From positions 1-64,000 of IMG/VR virus record IMGVR_UViG_3300025401_000023: a stretch of DNA of 64,000 bases. One strand, written 5' to 3'. A model generated the notes under the pieces. The model saw only the letters and a list, made by a program, of their open reading frames with translations, searched no databases and was not told where the DNA came from. Source of the stretch: a virus. A program made the translations under genes and the position numbers. Shown piece after piece: positions 15,175 through 23,597 of the stretch (its first letter is position 1; each line of letters starts with the position of its first letter).

Positions 15175-15807
15175 CCATTTAAAATCGTTAATTCTACTTA
15201 ATGCTGGTATATTGCCAGCATTTTTTTCACCGTATTTTCTGCCTGCAATGGCACCTGCAATAGCATACATAGCATAGTCACCATTTCCAATATTGCACCA
15301 AGTGTCTAAACGGTTAATAGCTTCAGAATCTCGAATAGATGCTAGTTTTGCGCACTCGCGAAAAGCTGAGCGCCACGTGGTAAATTCATCAGTATTGAAC
15401 GCAGTAATATTGCTAACTTCTTTCATTACTTTAAATTTCTTACTGATACTCGTAGTCATGTCTGGATTATTAACATTCATTTTTAATGTTAGTTTTTTAG
15501 GTAATAGTTTTACGCCACCGTATCCATAACTCAAACTATTAATAGGATTAATACTGTGCCAGACATGTACAGCATCCATTTCCCAGGCTGGTACTTCGTG
15601 ATCAAATTTAAAAGAATTTAGTACGACCGCGTCTGCATCAACTACCCAAAACATTTTAGTAAAGCATTTTTTAGCTGCCGCTATATGCGCTTGATGTATT
15701 CCCTTAACCCCATGCACACGCTTTGCTAGAGGAAACCGTTCTTGTAACCTAGCAAAATTATCATCTGCATCTGGTTCATTATATGAAATAAAAATAATAT
15801 CGTACAT
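15115..15807 (-). CDS. GT-A type glycosyltransferase-like protein A
   Basis: 230 residues. It begins DIIFISYNEPDADDNFARLQE, followed by KRVHGVKG and a D57-A-D59 motif in WVVDADAVV, the D-x-D that binds metal and nucleotide-sugar in GT-A enzymes. It is a shorter paralogue of the next gene: they share YGxGGxKL, W-R-x-x-F-R-E and xxWCNIG elements. The C-terminal end overlaps thyX by 60 bases on the opposite strand. A target on tail fibres or the capsid is suggested by position next to the fibre genes; this is inference. Confidence 0.75.
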   Translation of the reverse strand: MYDIIFISYNEPDADDNFARLQERFPLAKRVHGVKGIHQAHIAAAKKCFTKMFWVVDADAVVLNSFKFDHEVPAWEMDAVHVWHSINPINSLSYGYGGVKLLPKKLTLKMNVNNPDMTTSISKKFKVMKEVSNITAFNTDEFTTWRSAFRECAKLASIRDSEAINRLDTWCNIGNGDYAMYAIAGAIAGRKYGEKNAGNIPALSRINDFKWLADQFSSHRKDIGNDLSAS

Positions 15808-16697
15808 TAGAGTCTTCTTAAATTTCTTGGAACATTACTGTATACTGATTTAAAAAATTTACTGCCGTCAGCAGATAAGTCAGCCATTTCTAAATCGTAC
15901 TCATGTTTTAAAGTTTCACCTATACCCATAATCTCATAAGGCAACATTTCTTCAGTAATTTTGCTATAATGATTTTCCCACTCGTTAGTTAACCAATCAA
16001 AATCACGAACATTGGCATAATCCCAATCAGTACACATAGTACGGTAGCATCCTTCTCTAGCACCGTACATGCTCCATAATCCGTTTTTTACGTCGGATCC
16101 TATGTTGCACCAAATTAATAATCGATGATAATTCTGCCACCAAATATCTTTTAAATGAGATGCTTTGGCTCCTTGTAACAAACACATTTTTACACCTTCG
16201 CGGAATCCTGCTCTCCATGATTGGAATGGTGTAGAGTTAGTAAAACTCTCGCTGTAGTTTTCATTAAACTGAATATATAAATCGTCAAAACAAAACTCAA
16301 CTAATCCTTTAACATCAGTAGGATCGCTATTTTCATGTGTTCGCATATTGTTTACAAACTCACGAGTCCATAGTTTTAAACCACCATTGCCGTACATCAA
16401 TCCGTTAACATGAACTTTTCCGCACCAGCTGAACACATTTTTTTCAGTTAGTTTTAGTTTGTCTAAATCTATTTCAACTTCTAAAAATTTTGGATCAATA
16501 ATGTTGTCAGCATCTACTGTAACAAAATATTCAGTTTCGCTTAGAGCCGCACATGCTTTATGTGCCGCATCACTACCTTTAACTCCGTGTACACGTTTAG
16601 CCCAAGGTGCTTTTGTTAATAAGTCTGCATAATTCTTCTCAGCGTTAGGTTCATCGTAGCTGAGAAATATAATATCTTGTTCTATGATTTTAATCAT
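15807..16697 (-). CDS. GT-A type glycosyltransferase-like protein B
   Basis: 296 residues. Paralogue of the gene at 15115: DIIFLSYDEPNAEKNYADLL at the start, KRVHGVKGSDAAHKACA, then D62-A-D64 in FVTVDADNIID. Later YGNGGLKLWTREF and SWRAGFREGVKM are shared with the paralogue. It shares one base with the start of the neighbour downstream and overlaps the unknown gene upstream by 8 bases. The sugar and acceptor are unknown. Confidence 0.78.
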   Translation of the reverse strand: MIKIIEQDIIFLSYDEPNAEKNYADLLTKAPWAKRVHGVKGSDAAHKACAALSETEYFVTVDADNIIDPKFLEVEIDLDKLKLTEKNVFSWCGKVHVNGLMYGNGGLKLWTREFVNNMRTHENSDPTDVKGLVEFCFDDLYIQFNENYSESFTNSTPFQSWRAGFREGVKMCLLQGAKASHLKDIWWQNYHRLLIWCNIGSDVKNGLWSMYGAREGCYRTMCTDWDYANVRDFDWLTNEWENHYSKITEEMLPYEIMGIGETLKHEYDLEMADLSADGSKFFKSVYSNVPRNLRRL

Positions 16698-17265
16698 TTA
16701 TAGTCAATCCATAAGAATCAAAAACAGCCTTTGAGGCTATTAAGATGTTTTCTATATCACTTTCAAATTTAGTGTCGAATGGTACGTACACTACCGGTTG
16801 TTCTAATAATTGTTTAGAATCTACTATAATTGTTCTAATTAAAAAATTAAAATTATTTTCCTGCATGACAAAGAATACTAAGTTGGCAATAGGCTTGTCA
16901 CCGATAGAGTTTTTGCATTTATCAGATAGATTAAATCCCCAACGATTATTATCCCAAGTTACCGTTAAATCTGTTGACTTTGTTGGAGGGTCTATAATCC
17001 ATTCTAACACACTGTTTCTAGCCACTGTGTTATGGTCAGCTTTTGGAATTATACCAGTGTATACCCGCTTACCAGGAAGTTTTATATTACCAACTACATA
17101 TTCAAAGAATTTCTTTTTTCCAGTTATAAAGTCATTATATTCGTCATACTTTATTTCTAAAAAATTTTCAGTTTGTTGTTCATTTGACGCAGAAATAATC
17201 CTGCCAGTTGCTTTATCATAGTGCAAATAAAATTTAAGTGCAGGTGCTTTGTATTTACGAACCAT
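16690..17265 (-). CDS. Unknown protein of the glycosyltransferase operon
   Basis: 191 residues. The start (RKYKAPALKFYLHYDKATGR) looks like a beta-hairpin; the centre has VARNSVLEWIIDPP and WDNNRWGFNLSDKCKNSIG; the end is helical. No D-x-D motif is present, so it is probably not a glycosyltransferase. Overlaps on both sides (8 and 11 bases) place it firmly in the operon. It could be a scaffold or acceptor protein, but nothing in the sequence shows this. Confidence 0.6.
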   Translation of the reverse strand: MVRKYKAPALKFYLHYDKATGRIISASNEQQTENFLEIKYDEYNDFITGKKKFFEYVVGNIKLPGKRVYTGIIPKADHNTVARNSVLEWIIDPPTKSTDLTVTWDNNRWGFNLSDKCKNSIGDKPIANLVFFVMQENNFNFLIRTIIVDSKQLLEQPVVYVPFDTKFESDIENILIASKAVFDSYGLTIND

Positions 17266-18094
17266 ATACTAACCCCGACAATTTAGACAATATAGATTTA
17301 TCAATAAAATCTTTTTCTACATAATGAAATAATTTATCTTGTTTAATATTGCCAACGATAAGTTCACCGTTATTATTTAAGTAGCAAGTAACAACATCTT
17401 GCCAGCTTTTAGGCACAGGCATTAATCCTTGTAACGGAGTTTTCATATGAGCAAATACTAACGGACTTTGTTTACTAATTACCTGTTCAGATATACCAAT
17501 CATATCAATTGCTATTGCTGAAGCCAAATCCATGCTTAACCAATTCTGGTATTCTTTAGGAGCAAATTTTCCGTAACATAATTCCCAATTGTTTACAACA
17601 AATTCTAGAGTTTTATAAAAGTTTAATGCCAACTCTGTTTTTTTAAAATAATGCAGAGCAAAATATGGACTAGGTAAACTGTTTGCAATAAATGCTTTCC
17701 TATGGAAAGTATCTACTACTGGATCTAATTTGTAATTTGTTATTTTAGAACAAAATTGCAAATCAAAATTGCTACAATATTCCCACCAGTCGCTAATATC
17801 ACCTAACATTAACATGTCAGTATCTAATACAATAGTTTCATTGTAGGGGCTAATATGAAATAGCTTCCATCGATTTTCTGCACGAAATCTTGTGTCAGTA
17901 TTGTCAGTCCACGGAATAGATATTATTTGATCAAATACTTTTGTATATTTTTTAGGAACAGGATCATTAGTTGCAATTGATATGTTTGTAACTTCTAATT
18001 GACTATGTTTAATTGACAATGCCAATGCATATGCTTGTTGAATGTAATCAACAGTATCTGTGTTTTGAGCTAATACTAAAAATCCTTTAGACAC
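17255..18094 (-). CDS. GT8-like glycosyltransferase C
   Basis: 279 residues. GFLVLAQNTDTVDYIQQA starts a Rossmann-like donor domain, and ETIVLDTDMLMLGDIS holds D91-T-D93, as in family 8 transferases. H-Y at the end (KLFHYVEKDF) may give a late metal ligand, as GT8 enzymes use. It is a paralogue of the next gene (both have AQN...DYI...A-x-A/S, ISPYN/LSPYD and a D-x-D at similar positions). It overlaps both neighbours. Confidence 0.75.
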   Translation of the reverse strand: MSKGFLVLAQNTDTVDYIQQAYALALSIKHSQLEVTNISIATNDPVPKKYTKVFDQIISIPWTDNTDTRFRAENRWKLFHISPYNETIVLDTDMLMLGDISDWWEYCSNFDLQFCSKITNYKLDPVVDTFHRKAFIANSLPSPYFALHYFKKTELALNFYKTLEFVVNNWELCYGKFAPKEYQNWLSMDLASAIAIDMIGISEQVISKQSPLVFAHMKTPLQGLMPVPKSWQDVVTCYLNNNGELIVGNIKQDKLFHYVEKDFIDKSILSKLSGLVYGS

Positions 18095-18932
18095 CAGAAC
18101 CCCCGTCGATAAATCTTGTTAGACTTGATTTATTCATAACATGTACATCTAGTCCAGTAGTTTTAACAAGTGTATATTCTCCAAGGTGATTTTTCTTTTC
18201 AACTAAGAATTTCATTTTTATTTTATCTGCACTAACTAGAATATCTTTATCAGAAGCATATATCATTTTTCCAGGAAGTTCAGTTGCAAATGTTCCAGTA
18301 GTACTACCGTTCATAATATGAATGGCAATGCTAAATGCAAAATCATTTCTAAAATTACTAGACTCTATCCCGTACAACATTCTATAATAATTCCAGTTTG
18401 ATTTTATATATGCAACAATATTAAAAAAAGATTCAGTAATCATGTTTTTTTGAAATACAAAAACTGTAGCCCAATAAAAAGGAATACTATATTGCGTTAT
18501 TCTATCAAATTCATTAGTACGTTTCCATCCTGCTAGATCAAAAGAGTTTTTATATAACTGTATATCATGATCATTATTAAATGCAGGTTTTAAAATATCA
18601 GAATTTAAAATGTAATCACTATCAATTACTAGAGTTTTATCATAAGGAGATAAATTGTAAATTTGCCCTCTTGAAAAGTTTTTCCATTCTAGTATAGTTG
18701 ATGCTAGTGTACCATCATTAAACTTTTTTACTTGGGTGCCAGTATCTTTAGGTATCTCAATAATTTGATCGAATGGATTATTAGGATACTGTGCTAACAA
18801 GAATTTTTTATCATCAGTTATAACTGATACTGGTATACTGAGATGCTCTATTATCTTAGAAGCAGAATAAACTGCCATCTTAATATAGTCAATTTTACTG
18901 TTATTCTGAGCAAAAATTACTGCACCGTTCAT
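18087..18932 (-). CDS. GT8-like glycosyltransferase D
   Basis: 281 residues. GAVIFAQNNSKIDYIKMAVY parallels the start of the previous gene, and LVIDSDYILNSD holds the D104-S-D106 motif. The rest (RNDFAFSIAIHIMNG) fits the acceptor-side half of a GT-A fold. It overlaps the upstream gene by 4 bases (ATGA). Two pairs of paralogues in one operon suggest stepwise building of a glycan; the chemistry cannot be told from the sequence. Confidence 0.75.
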   Translation of the reverse strand: MNGAVIFAQNNSKIDYIKMAVYSASKIIEHLSIPVSVITDDKKFLLAQYPNNPFDQIIEIPKDTGTQVKKFNDGTLASTILEWKNFSRGQIYNLSPYDKTLVIDSDYILNSDILKPAFNNDHDIQLYKNSFDLAGWKRTNEFDRITQYSIPFYWATVFVFQKNMITESFFNIVAYIKSNWNYYRMLYGIESSNFRNDFAFSIAIHIMNGSTTGTFATELPGKMIYASDKDILVSADKIKMKFLVEKKNHLGEYTLVKTTGLDVHVMNKSSLTRFIDGGSGV

Positions 18933-19279
18933 AACTCAACGATGTCCGAAACTTTTCTTTTAGATTTAATTTCATTAAATTTAGATGAATAATCATTTAA
19001 CGCTTCAAAATATTGATCAACAATTGTATCAAAAAACTCTTGAACATTGACAATATTAACAGGCAAATTGTTTACATCTAAAAAAGGCACATCACTAGTG
19101 TGTCCAAGATCTATTGCTGTTTTTGTAAAATTGATTAATTCTAATGTAATTAAAAATGTTGCGCCATTGGTATAGTACAATAACTTTTGATTAAATTCTT
19201 CTAAAATAATTTTTCGTTGATTAGACAATGTTGCCATGTAATTGGCAACATTAAAGGCTTTTTCGATTCGTTCATCCAT
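18929..19279 (-). CDS. Conserved small phage protein, first gene of the glycosyltransferase operon
   Basis: 116 residues from the second possible ATG (19279), chosen because GGAG at 19286-19289 stands 6 bases before it; the ATG at 19291 would overlap that site and the promoter start region. The protein is helical (RIEKAFNVANYMATLSNQRK, then FFDTIVDQYFEALNDYSSKF). I recall similar short proteins in T4-like cyanophages, with no function. Confidence 0.6.
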   Translation of the reverse strand: MDERIEKAFNVANYMATLSNQRKIILEEFNQKLLYYTNGATFLITLELINFTKTAIDLGHTSDVPFLDVNNLPVNIVNVQEFFDTIVDQYFEALNDYSSKFNEIKSKRKVSDIVEL

Positions 19280-19288
19280 AGATAACTC

Positions 19289-19325
19289 CATAGTGTATTG
19301 TACACTATGTTAATTATCTTGTCAA
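19289..19325 (-). promoter_or_regulatory. sigma70-like promoter with operator-like dyad
   Basis: Read on the minus strand: TTGACA (19325-19320), 17 bases, TACAAT (19302-19297), then ACACT and ATGG. A perfect 9-bp inverted repeat with a 3-base centre, CATAGTGTA/TACACTATG (19289-19297 and 19301-19309), covers the -10 box and the start site. It drives the operon 19279-15115. The dyad is a candidate repressor site or a 5' hairpin. Confidence 0.75.
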
Positions 19326-19349
19326 GTGAAAGTTTAAGGACGATCCTGA

Positions 19350-20252
19350 TTACGGACCAACGTATGATATAGCAGGCAAAGATACTGCTACATTTGATCC
19401 AGTTGCATAATATGCCTGTACTTGGCTAATTAATGTACCATCGACGTTCTCGTCTGTTCCGTAAGGAGCATTTGGTTGTCCTGATAAATCTGCAAATTGA
19501 ATTGTAAAAGTTATCACTGATCCAGCGGCATTTATTTTAGCGTAGATATCATACTGATTTGGACTATATGTACTATTTTCAGTATTCTTTGTAAAAATCA
19601 ATTGATTTGTTGTAGTCAATTGATAGTATCCAATATTGTTTGCGGCTGTTCCTACTGTTGTTCCTGTATCTACAGTACTGTTGTAGTTAAAGGTTACAGT
19701 CCCCATGTTGGACAACATTTTATTCCATGAATCATTTTTACTACCAATAGAAGTATTGGAGCCGCCACTCTGGCTGCCGGAAAATTGAAAGTTACTTCCA
19801 GTATTAAAAAATGCTCTTGCGGCATCATAGTTAGGGAAAGTTGCAGTTACCACGTGACTAATTGTGCCATTCCACGGAGTTGTTCTACTACTTGTTCCAG
19901 CATCAGCTAGTGTACCTTGTCCGCTTGGGGGAGTGACTAATTGATTAACTGTTACTAGATCTGCCATAGCATTGTATGCGGCTCTGTCAGATTCTTTAAT
20001 AGTTGTAGTGTTAGTAATAACAGTAAGTTGACCGCTTTGATCAGTAGTTGTTTGGTGATTACGTGCTTTTAACAAATCATTACGTAGTGCAGTCCATTGC
20101 GATACTAAAATTGGTGTGCCTTGTGACACTTGGATACTAGTAACCGGTTGCCCGTATCCGCTTGAACCTGATCCTAGCCCTAAAACTGTAGCAATTTTAG
20201 ATTGGATAGTGTTATAATCAGTAGCAAGGATTGGTGAATTTTGACCAGACAT
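19350..20252 (-). CDS. Virion structural protein, tail-fibre region
   Basis: 300 residues, Ser/Thr/Gly/Asn-rich. The start (ATDYNTIQSKIATVLGLGSG, then SGYGQPVTSIQVSQG) matches a family of conserved structural proteins of T4-like cyanophages that I know as lying beside the fibre genes. The middle (TFPNYDAARAFFNTGSNFQF) and end are beta-rich. It is the last of the tail-fibre genes on this strand. Role in the virion is likely but the exact place is unknown. Confidence 0.65.
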   Translation of the reverse strand: MSGQNSPILATDYNTIQSKIATVLGLGSGSSGYGQPVTSIQVSQGTPILVSQWTALRNDLLKARNHQTTTDQSGQLTVITNTTTIKESDRAAYNAMADLVTVNQLVTPPSGQGTLADAGTSSRTTPWNGTISHVVTATFPNYDAARAFFNTGSNFQFSGSQSGGSNTSIGSKNDSWNKMLSNMGTVTFNYNSTVDTGTTVGTAANNIGYYQLTTTNQLIFTKNTENSTYSPNQYDIYAKINAAGSVITFTIQFADLSGQPNAPYGTDENVDGTLISQVQAYYATGSNVAVSLPAISYVGP

Positions 20253-20262
20253 TAGTTATTCC

Positions 20263-21741
20263 TTATAGTACTACAACTTCAATTACGCCTTCTGCACCAA
20301 TATCGCTAGAAAAATCTTCAAGAGCTATTGCAAAAACGTCTCCGCCTGCTTGCTGGGCACTTATTGCTCGACCTTTTCCGTAAGGTAATAGTCGATCACC
20401 TTTAGAAATTGGTCCAATTACTTTACAAGGCACACGTCCTTTAAGTGCAACATATGTGCCACCTACTAATTCGCTGTTCATCATATAAGCAGGATTTGTA
20501 GATATAACACCAATTGCTCGAGATCCAAATGTAGCAGTTGTAACTTCTGCTGAACCGCCAACTGTTACTACAGTACCTGGTTCTAATTCAACATCAGTTA
20601 AATATTTTTCTGCCAAGTCAGCGTAGTTAGCACTTGATGCAATACCTTGGAATATATTAGCGGCAATATTTGAACTGCCATCACGAGCAACAACAGTATT
20701 CGGGCTTGAAGCAATACTAGCTGTTCTATATGTTCCACCTACATTCAGTGCATCTGCCTGTGCGGCTGTACTGTTAACATAACTAGCATAAATTTGATTC
20801 CACTGTAAAGATGGACTTCCCATGTTATTAGTTAATGTTGTACCTGGTAATAAATCAGTACCTACTAATTGTAATGGTGTCTTAGTTACAGCTGATACAG
20901 TAGTCTGGAATACAATAGTATTGTTTGATTGGTTTCTAATAGTTGGTGTTGTTGCTGATGCATTAAAAACTACTAGTCTAGCAACAGGATTACCAACTGT
21001 ATATCCAACGTCTGCAAAGTTAACCTGTGTGCTAAATGCCGCACTTCCTGCTTGTACAAACGCACTAACTGGCAATCCGCCTAATTGATCAGCGTTTGTA
21101 GCAGTTCCGTAGAATCTATGAGCACTGCTAGTAACTCCAGGAGCCGCATTGTTGTTAGTATATACTAATGTAATACCTTGATGGATTGTTGTAAACCCGG
21201 TAATTGCATTTTGAGTATTATCTAATATAAAATCACTGTCTGCACTGATTGTAAATATGACTTGTCCGTTATCAACACCTTGAATAACTGGATGAGATAC
21301 TCCAAAACTATCTTTTAAACTTATAGAACGCATCTGCGTTGTGCCAGCACCCGCTACACCTTGTGGTCCAATAAGGGTAAATGTAGTGCCATTCCATGCA
21401 TATAACTGATTATTAATTGTATCGTACCAGAAATCGCCCTGGGTTAGTCCAGTTGGAGCGGTTCCGCCAATCTCAGCACCACCTGTTGTACGGAATTTTG
21501 TACCGTCATAAAACTTTAATTTGCTGTGGCCAGTGTCAAACCATATTTGCCCAGGCAATGGTTTAGGTGGTTGTGTAGTATTAGCAAAATTTTCTAATAG
21601 ATATACAAAATTTTCATTCTGGATTGATCCGTATCCAGCATAATTTTTGCCGATTAATTTCAGATCAAGAGTGGCATCTATGGTGCCGTCGGCAATAACA
21701 GCAATTTGATTACCGTTATATCTTGTTATTGTATATGACAT
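20263..21741 (-). CDS. Tail fibre protein with shared N-terminal attachment domain (1)
   Basis: 492 residues. Residues 1-130 are the shared domain of three tandem fibre genes: an ADGTID...L-x-LIGKNYAGYG segment, NFVYLLENFANTT, PLPGQIWFDT and a repeat of the W-F/Y-D-T element further on. The shaft is Thr/Ser/Asn-rich. The C-terminal 120 residues (ASSANYADLAEKYLTDVELE, GSRAIGVISTNPAYMMNSE, GRVPCKVIGPISKGDRL) form a compact globular tip seen in other phage fibres. A late-type promoter lies upstream. Confidence 0.8.
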   Translation of the reverse strand: MSYTITRYNGNQIAVIADGTIDATLDLKLIGKNYAGYGSIQNENFVYLLENFANTTQPPKPLPGQIWFDTGHSKLKFYDGTKFRTTGGAEIGGTAPTGLTQGDFWYDTINNQLYAWNGTTFTLIGPQGVAGAGTTQMRSISLKDSFGVSHPVIQGVDNGQVIFTISADSDFILDNTQNAITGFTTIHQGITLVYTNNNAAPGVTSSAHRFYGTATNADQLGGLPVSAFVQAGSAAFSTQVNFADVGYTVGNPVARLVVFNASATTPTIRNQSNNTIVFQTTVSAVTKTPLQLVGTDLLPGTTLTNNMGSPSLQWNQIYASYVNSTAAQADALNVGGTYRTASIASSPNTVVARDGSSNIAANIFQGIASSANYADLAEKYLTDVELEPGTVVTVGGSAEVTTATFGSRAIGVISTNPAYMMNSELVGGTYVALKGRVPCKVIGPISKGDRLLPYGKGRAISAQQAGGDVFAIALEDFSSDIGAEGVIEVVVL

Positions 21742-21763
21742 CTGGCTCGTTCCTTATTCGTAG

Positions 21764-21770
21764 TATTTAT
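21764..21770 (-). promoter_or_regulatory. Late-type promoter element ATAAATA(C)
   Basis: ATAAATAC on the minus strand, 22 bases before the fibre gene ending at 20263, with AAGGA between. Same element as before other structural genes here and close to the T4 late consensus TATAAATA. Confidence 0.5.
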
Positions 21771-21782
21771 GCTAGTTTTGGT

Positions 21783-23597
21783 TTAAGAATATGACTGATA
21801 AGTCCAAGTTCCTAATAGTAGCTGGAACTGGCGTATATACGGATTCGCCGTTCCAGTTCCGGCGCCCGGCCCTGAAGCTATGAATACTGTTCCAATATTG
21901 TTATTTCCGGCTCCGATTGCTGTGAAATTCGTAGTCCCAGCTGTTGCAATTGTATATAATGCGCCTGTAACAAACGATCCTGCATTAACACTCTGCGTAG
22001 AGCCAGTATCTATACACACTGCTCTAATTATAGTACCATATTGATGCTCACCTGCTGGGAAAATCTTTGGTAAAATTCCCGAAGCTATTTGTAAATTAGT
22101 AAATCCTGTAGTAGTCAATGATATTGCAAGAGGGGCGCTTTGTATTGAGGTGTCAACATAGCCCTTGTTTGCACCATCTGTGCTAGCTGTAGGAGTTGCA
22201 ACACTAGTTAATTTAGCACTATTAATGTCAACTGATCCAGTTCCTTTTGGTGCCAATGTTAAATTAGCATTTGATACTGAAGCATTTACATATGAAATTG
22301 TTGACCCGCTTAGGGATATGTATCCAGCCTGGAATGTTGTTTGTGTTCCGATACTAGTCAACCCTGGGGCACTAGTAATTGCAGTACCTAGAGAGTTTGC
22401 AGTTATTACATCTACACCATTAATCTTGTAAGTTTTGCCCGATGCTAAACTAATATTTTCCGAACTAGTCCAAGCAGTATTAGCAGAATACCAAAAGAAT
22501 GTTTTATCAACATCTGTTCCGGCTGCAATCTGTAAGCCGCCGCCGTTTGCAGTAGTATTTGAAGGGCTTACTGTTTTAGCTAAAATAATAGTTTTATCAC
22601 TAACATTAATTGTTGCAGAATTAATAGTAGTAGTTGACCCTTCAATTGTTAAATTTCCACGGATTCGTGCATTGCCGTTTACATCTAAAGTTGCTGTAGG
22701 AGCAGTTGTGTATATACCAACATACTGACCAGATGCGTTAACATATAACGCCGAAGTCTGGCTTGATGAATTTAACATGTTTAATGAAAAATTCTGGTTT
22801 GTAGAGTTTGATTTTATTTCAAATAGTTGATAGTTAACATTAATTTCAGTACTAGATGCTGTGCCTAATACTAATGGTGTGCTATTCTGTATTGTTATTG
22901 ATCCAGTTGTTGATGAATCACCAACCGTAGTTACAAAGTTTGAAGCAAGCAATAATGTTCCGTCATTGGCGATTAAAGCAGTTGCAGAGCTAACTGGTAC
23001 ATTAAATGTTATTCCAGGATTACTACCAACATTAAATCCAGAAGTAATTGATCCAGAAAATCCAGCAATTGCTTCAAGCGGTGTAAAACTATCTTTACTA
23101 AAAATACCAATTAATGTTCTAGCAACATACATGAAACATATAGTATGGCTTACTTTATTAGTGTCTACAATATCTTCAACAATAAAACCAGTTTGTCCCT
23201 GTGCATCTGTATAGATAGGACCTGCTAGTTTAGTCGAATTGCCGTCATTAAAATACATTTGCTGACGGAAACTATCTAACCAAATATCGCCAGTAGTTAA
23301 ACTACTAGGAGCCGAAGGTGATACTGTTGTACCGCCAGTAATTTTAAACTGTACGCCATCGTATATTTTTAATCGATTGTCGTTAGTATCAAACCAAAGT
23401 TGTCCAGTAATAGGATAATTTGGTTGACTAGTGTTGGCAAAATTTTCTAGTAGATGTACAAAATTGTCATTAACAAATACTCCATAGCCGGTAGAATTTT
23501 TTGCTATTAAAGTTAAGTCAGTTGTTGTTTGATCAATTGTACCATCGACTAATTGAGTTAACGTTGTGCCGTCTGTTTTTAATATTGTATAACTCAT
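21783..23597 (-). CDS. Tail fibre protein with shared N-terminal attachment domain (2)
   Basis: 604 residues. The N-terminal domain repeats that of its neighbours (DGTIDQTTTDLTLIAKNSTG, FVHLLENFANTS, PITGQLWFDT). The shaft contains LDVNGNARIRGNLTIEGS, a motif of many fibre proteins, then Thr/Ser-rich beta sequence. Near the C-terminus, GALYTIATAGTTNFTAIGAG and GTVFIASGPGAGTGTA form a beta-repeat widespread in phage fibres. The tip differs from both paralogues. It shares its terminal base with the gene upstream on this strand. Confidence 0.8.
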   Translation of the reverse strand: MSYTILKTDGTTLTQLVDGTIDQTTTDLTLIAKNSTGYGVFVNDNFVHLLENFANTSQPNYPITGQLWFDTNDNRLKIYDGVQFKITGGTTVSPSAPSSLTTGDIWLDSFRQQMYFNDGNSTKLAGPIYTDAQGQTGFIVEDIVDTNKVSHTICFMYVARTLIGIFSKDSFTPLEAIAGFSGSITSGFNVGSNPGITFNVPVSSATALIANDGTLLLASNFVTTVGDSSTTGSITIQNSTPLVLGTASSTEINVNYQLFEIKSNSTNQNFSLNMLNSSSQTSALYVNASGQYVGIYTTAPTATLDVNGNARIRGNLTIEGSTTTINSATINVSDKTIILAKTVSPSNTTANGGGLQIAAGTDVDKTFFWYSANTAWTSSENISLASGKTYKINGVDVITANSLGTAITSAPGLTSIGTQTTFQAGYISLSGSTISYVNASVSNANLTLAPKGTGSVDINSAKLTSVATPTASTDGANKGYVDTSIQSAPLAISLTTTGFTNLQIASGILPKIFPAGEHQYGTIIRAVCIDTGSTQSVNAGSFVTGALYTIATAGTTNFTAIGAGNNNIGTVFIASGPGAGTGTANPYIRQFQLLLGTWTYQSYS

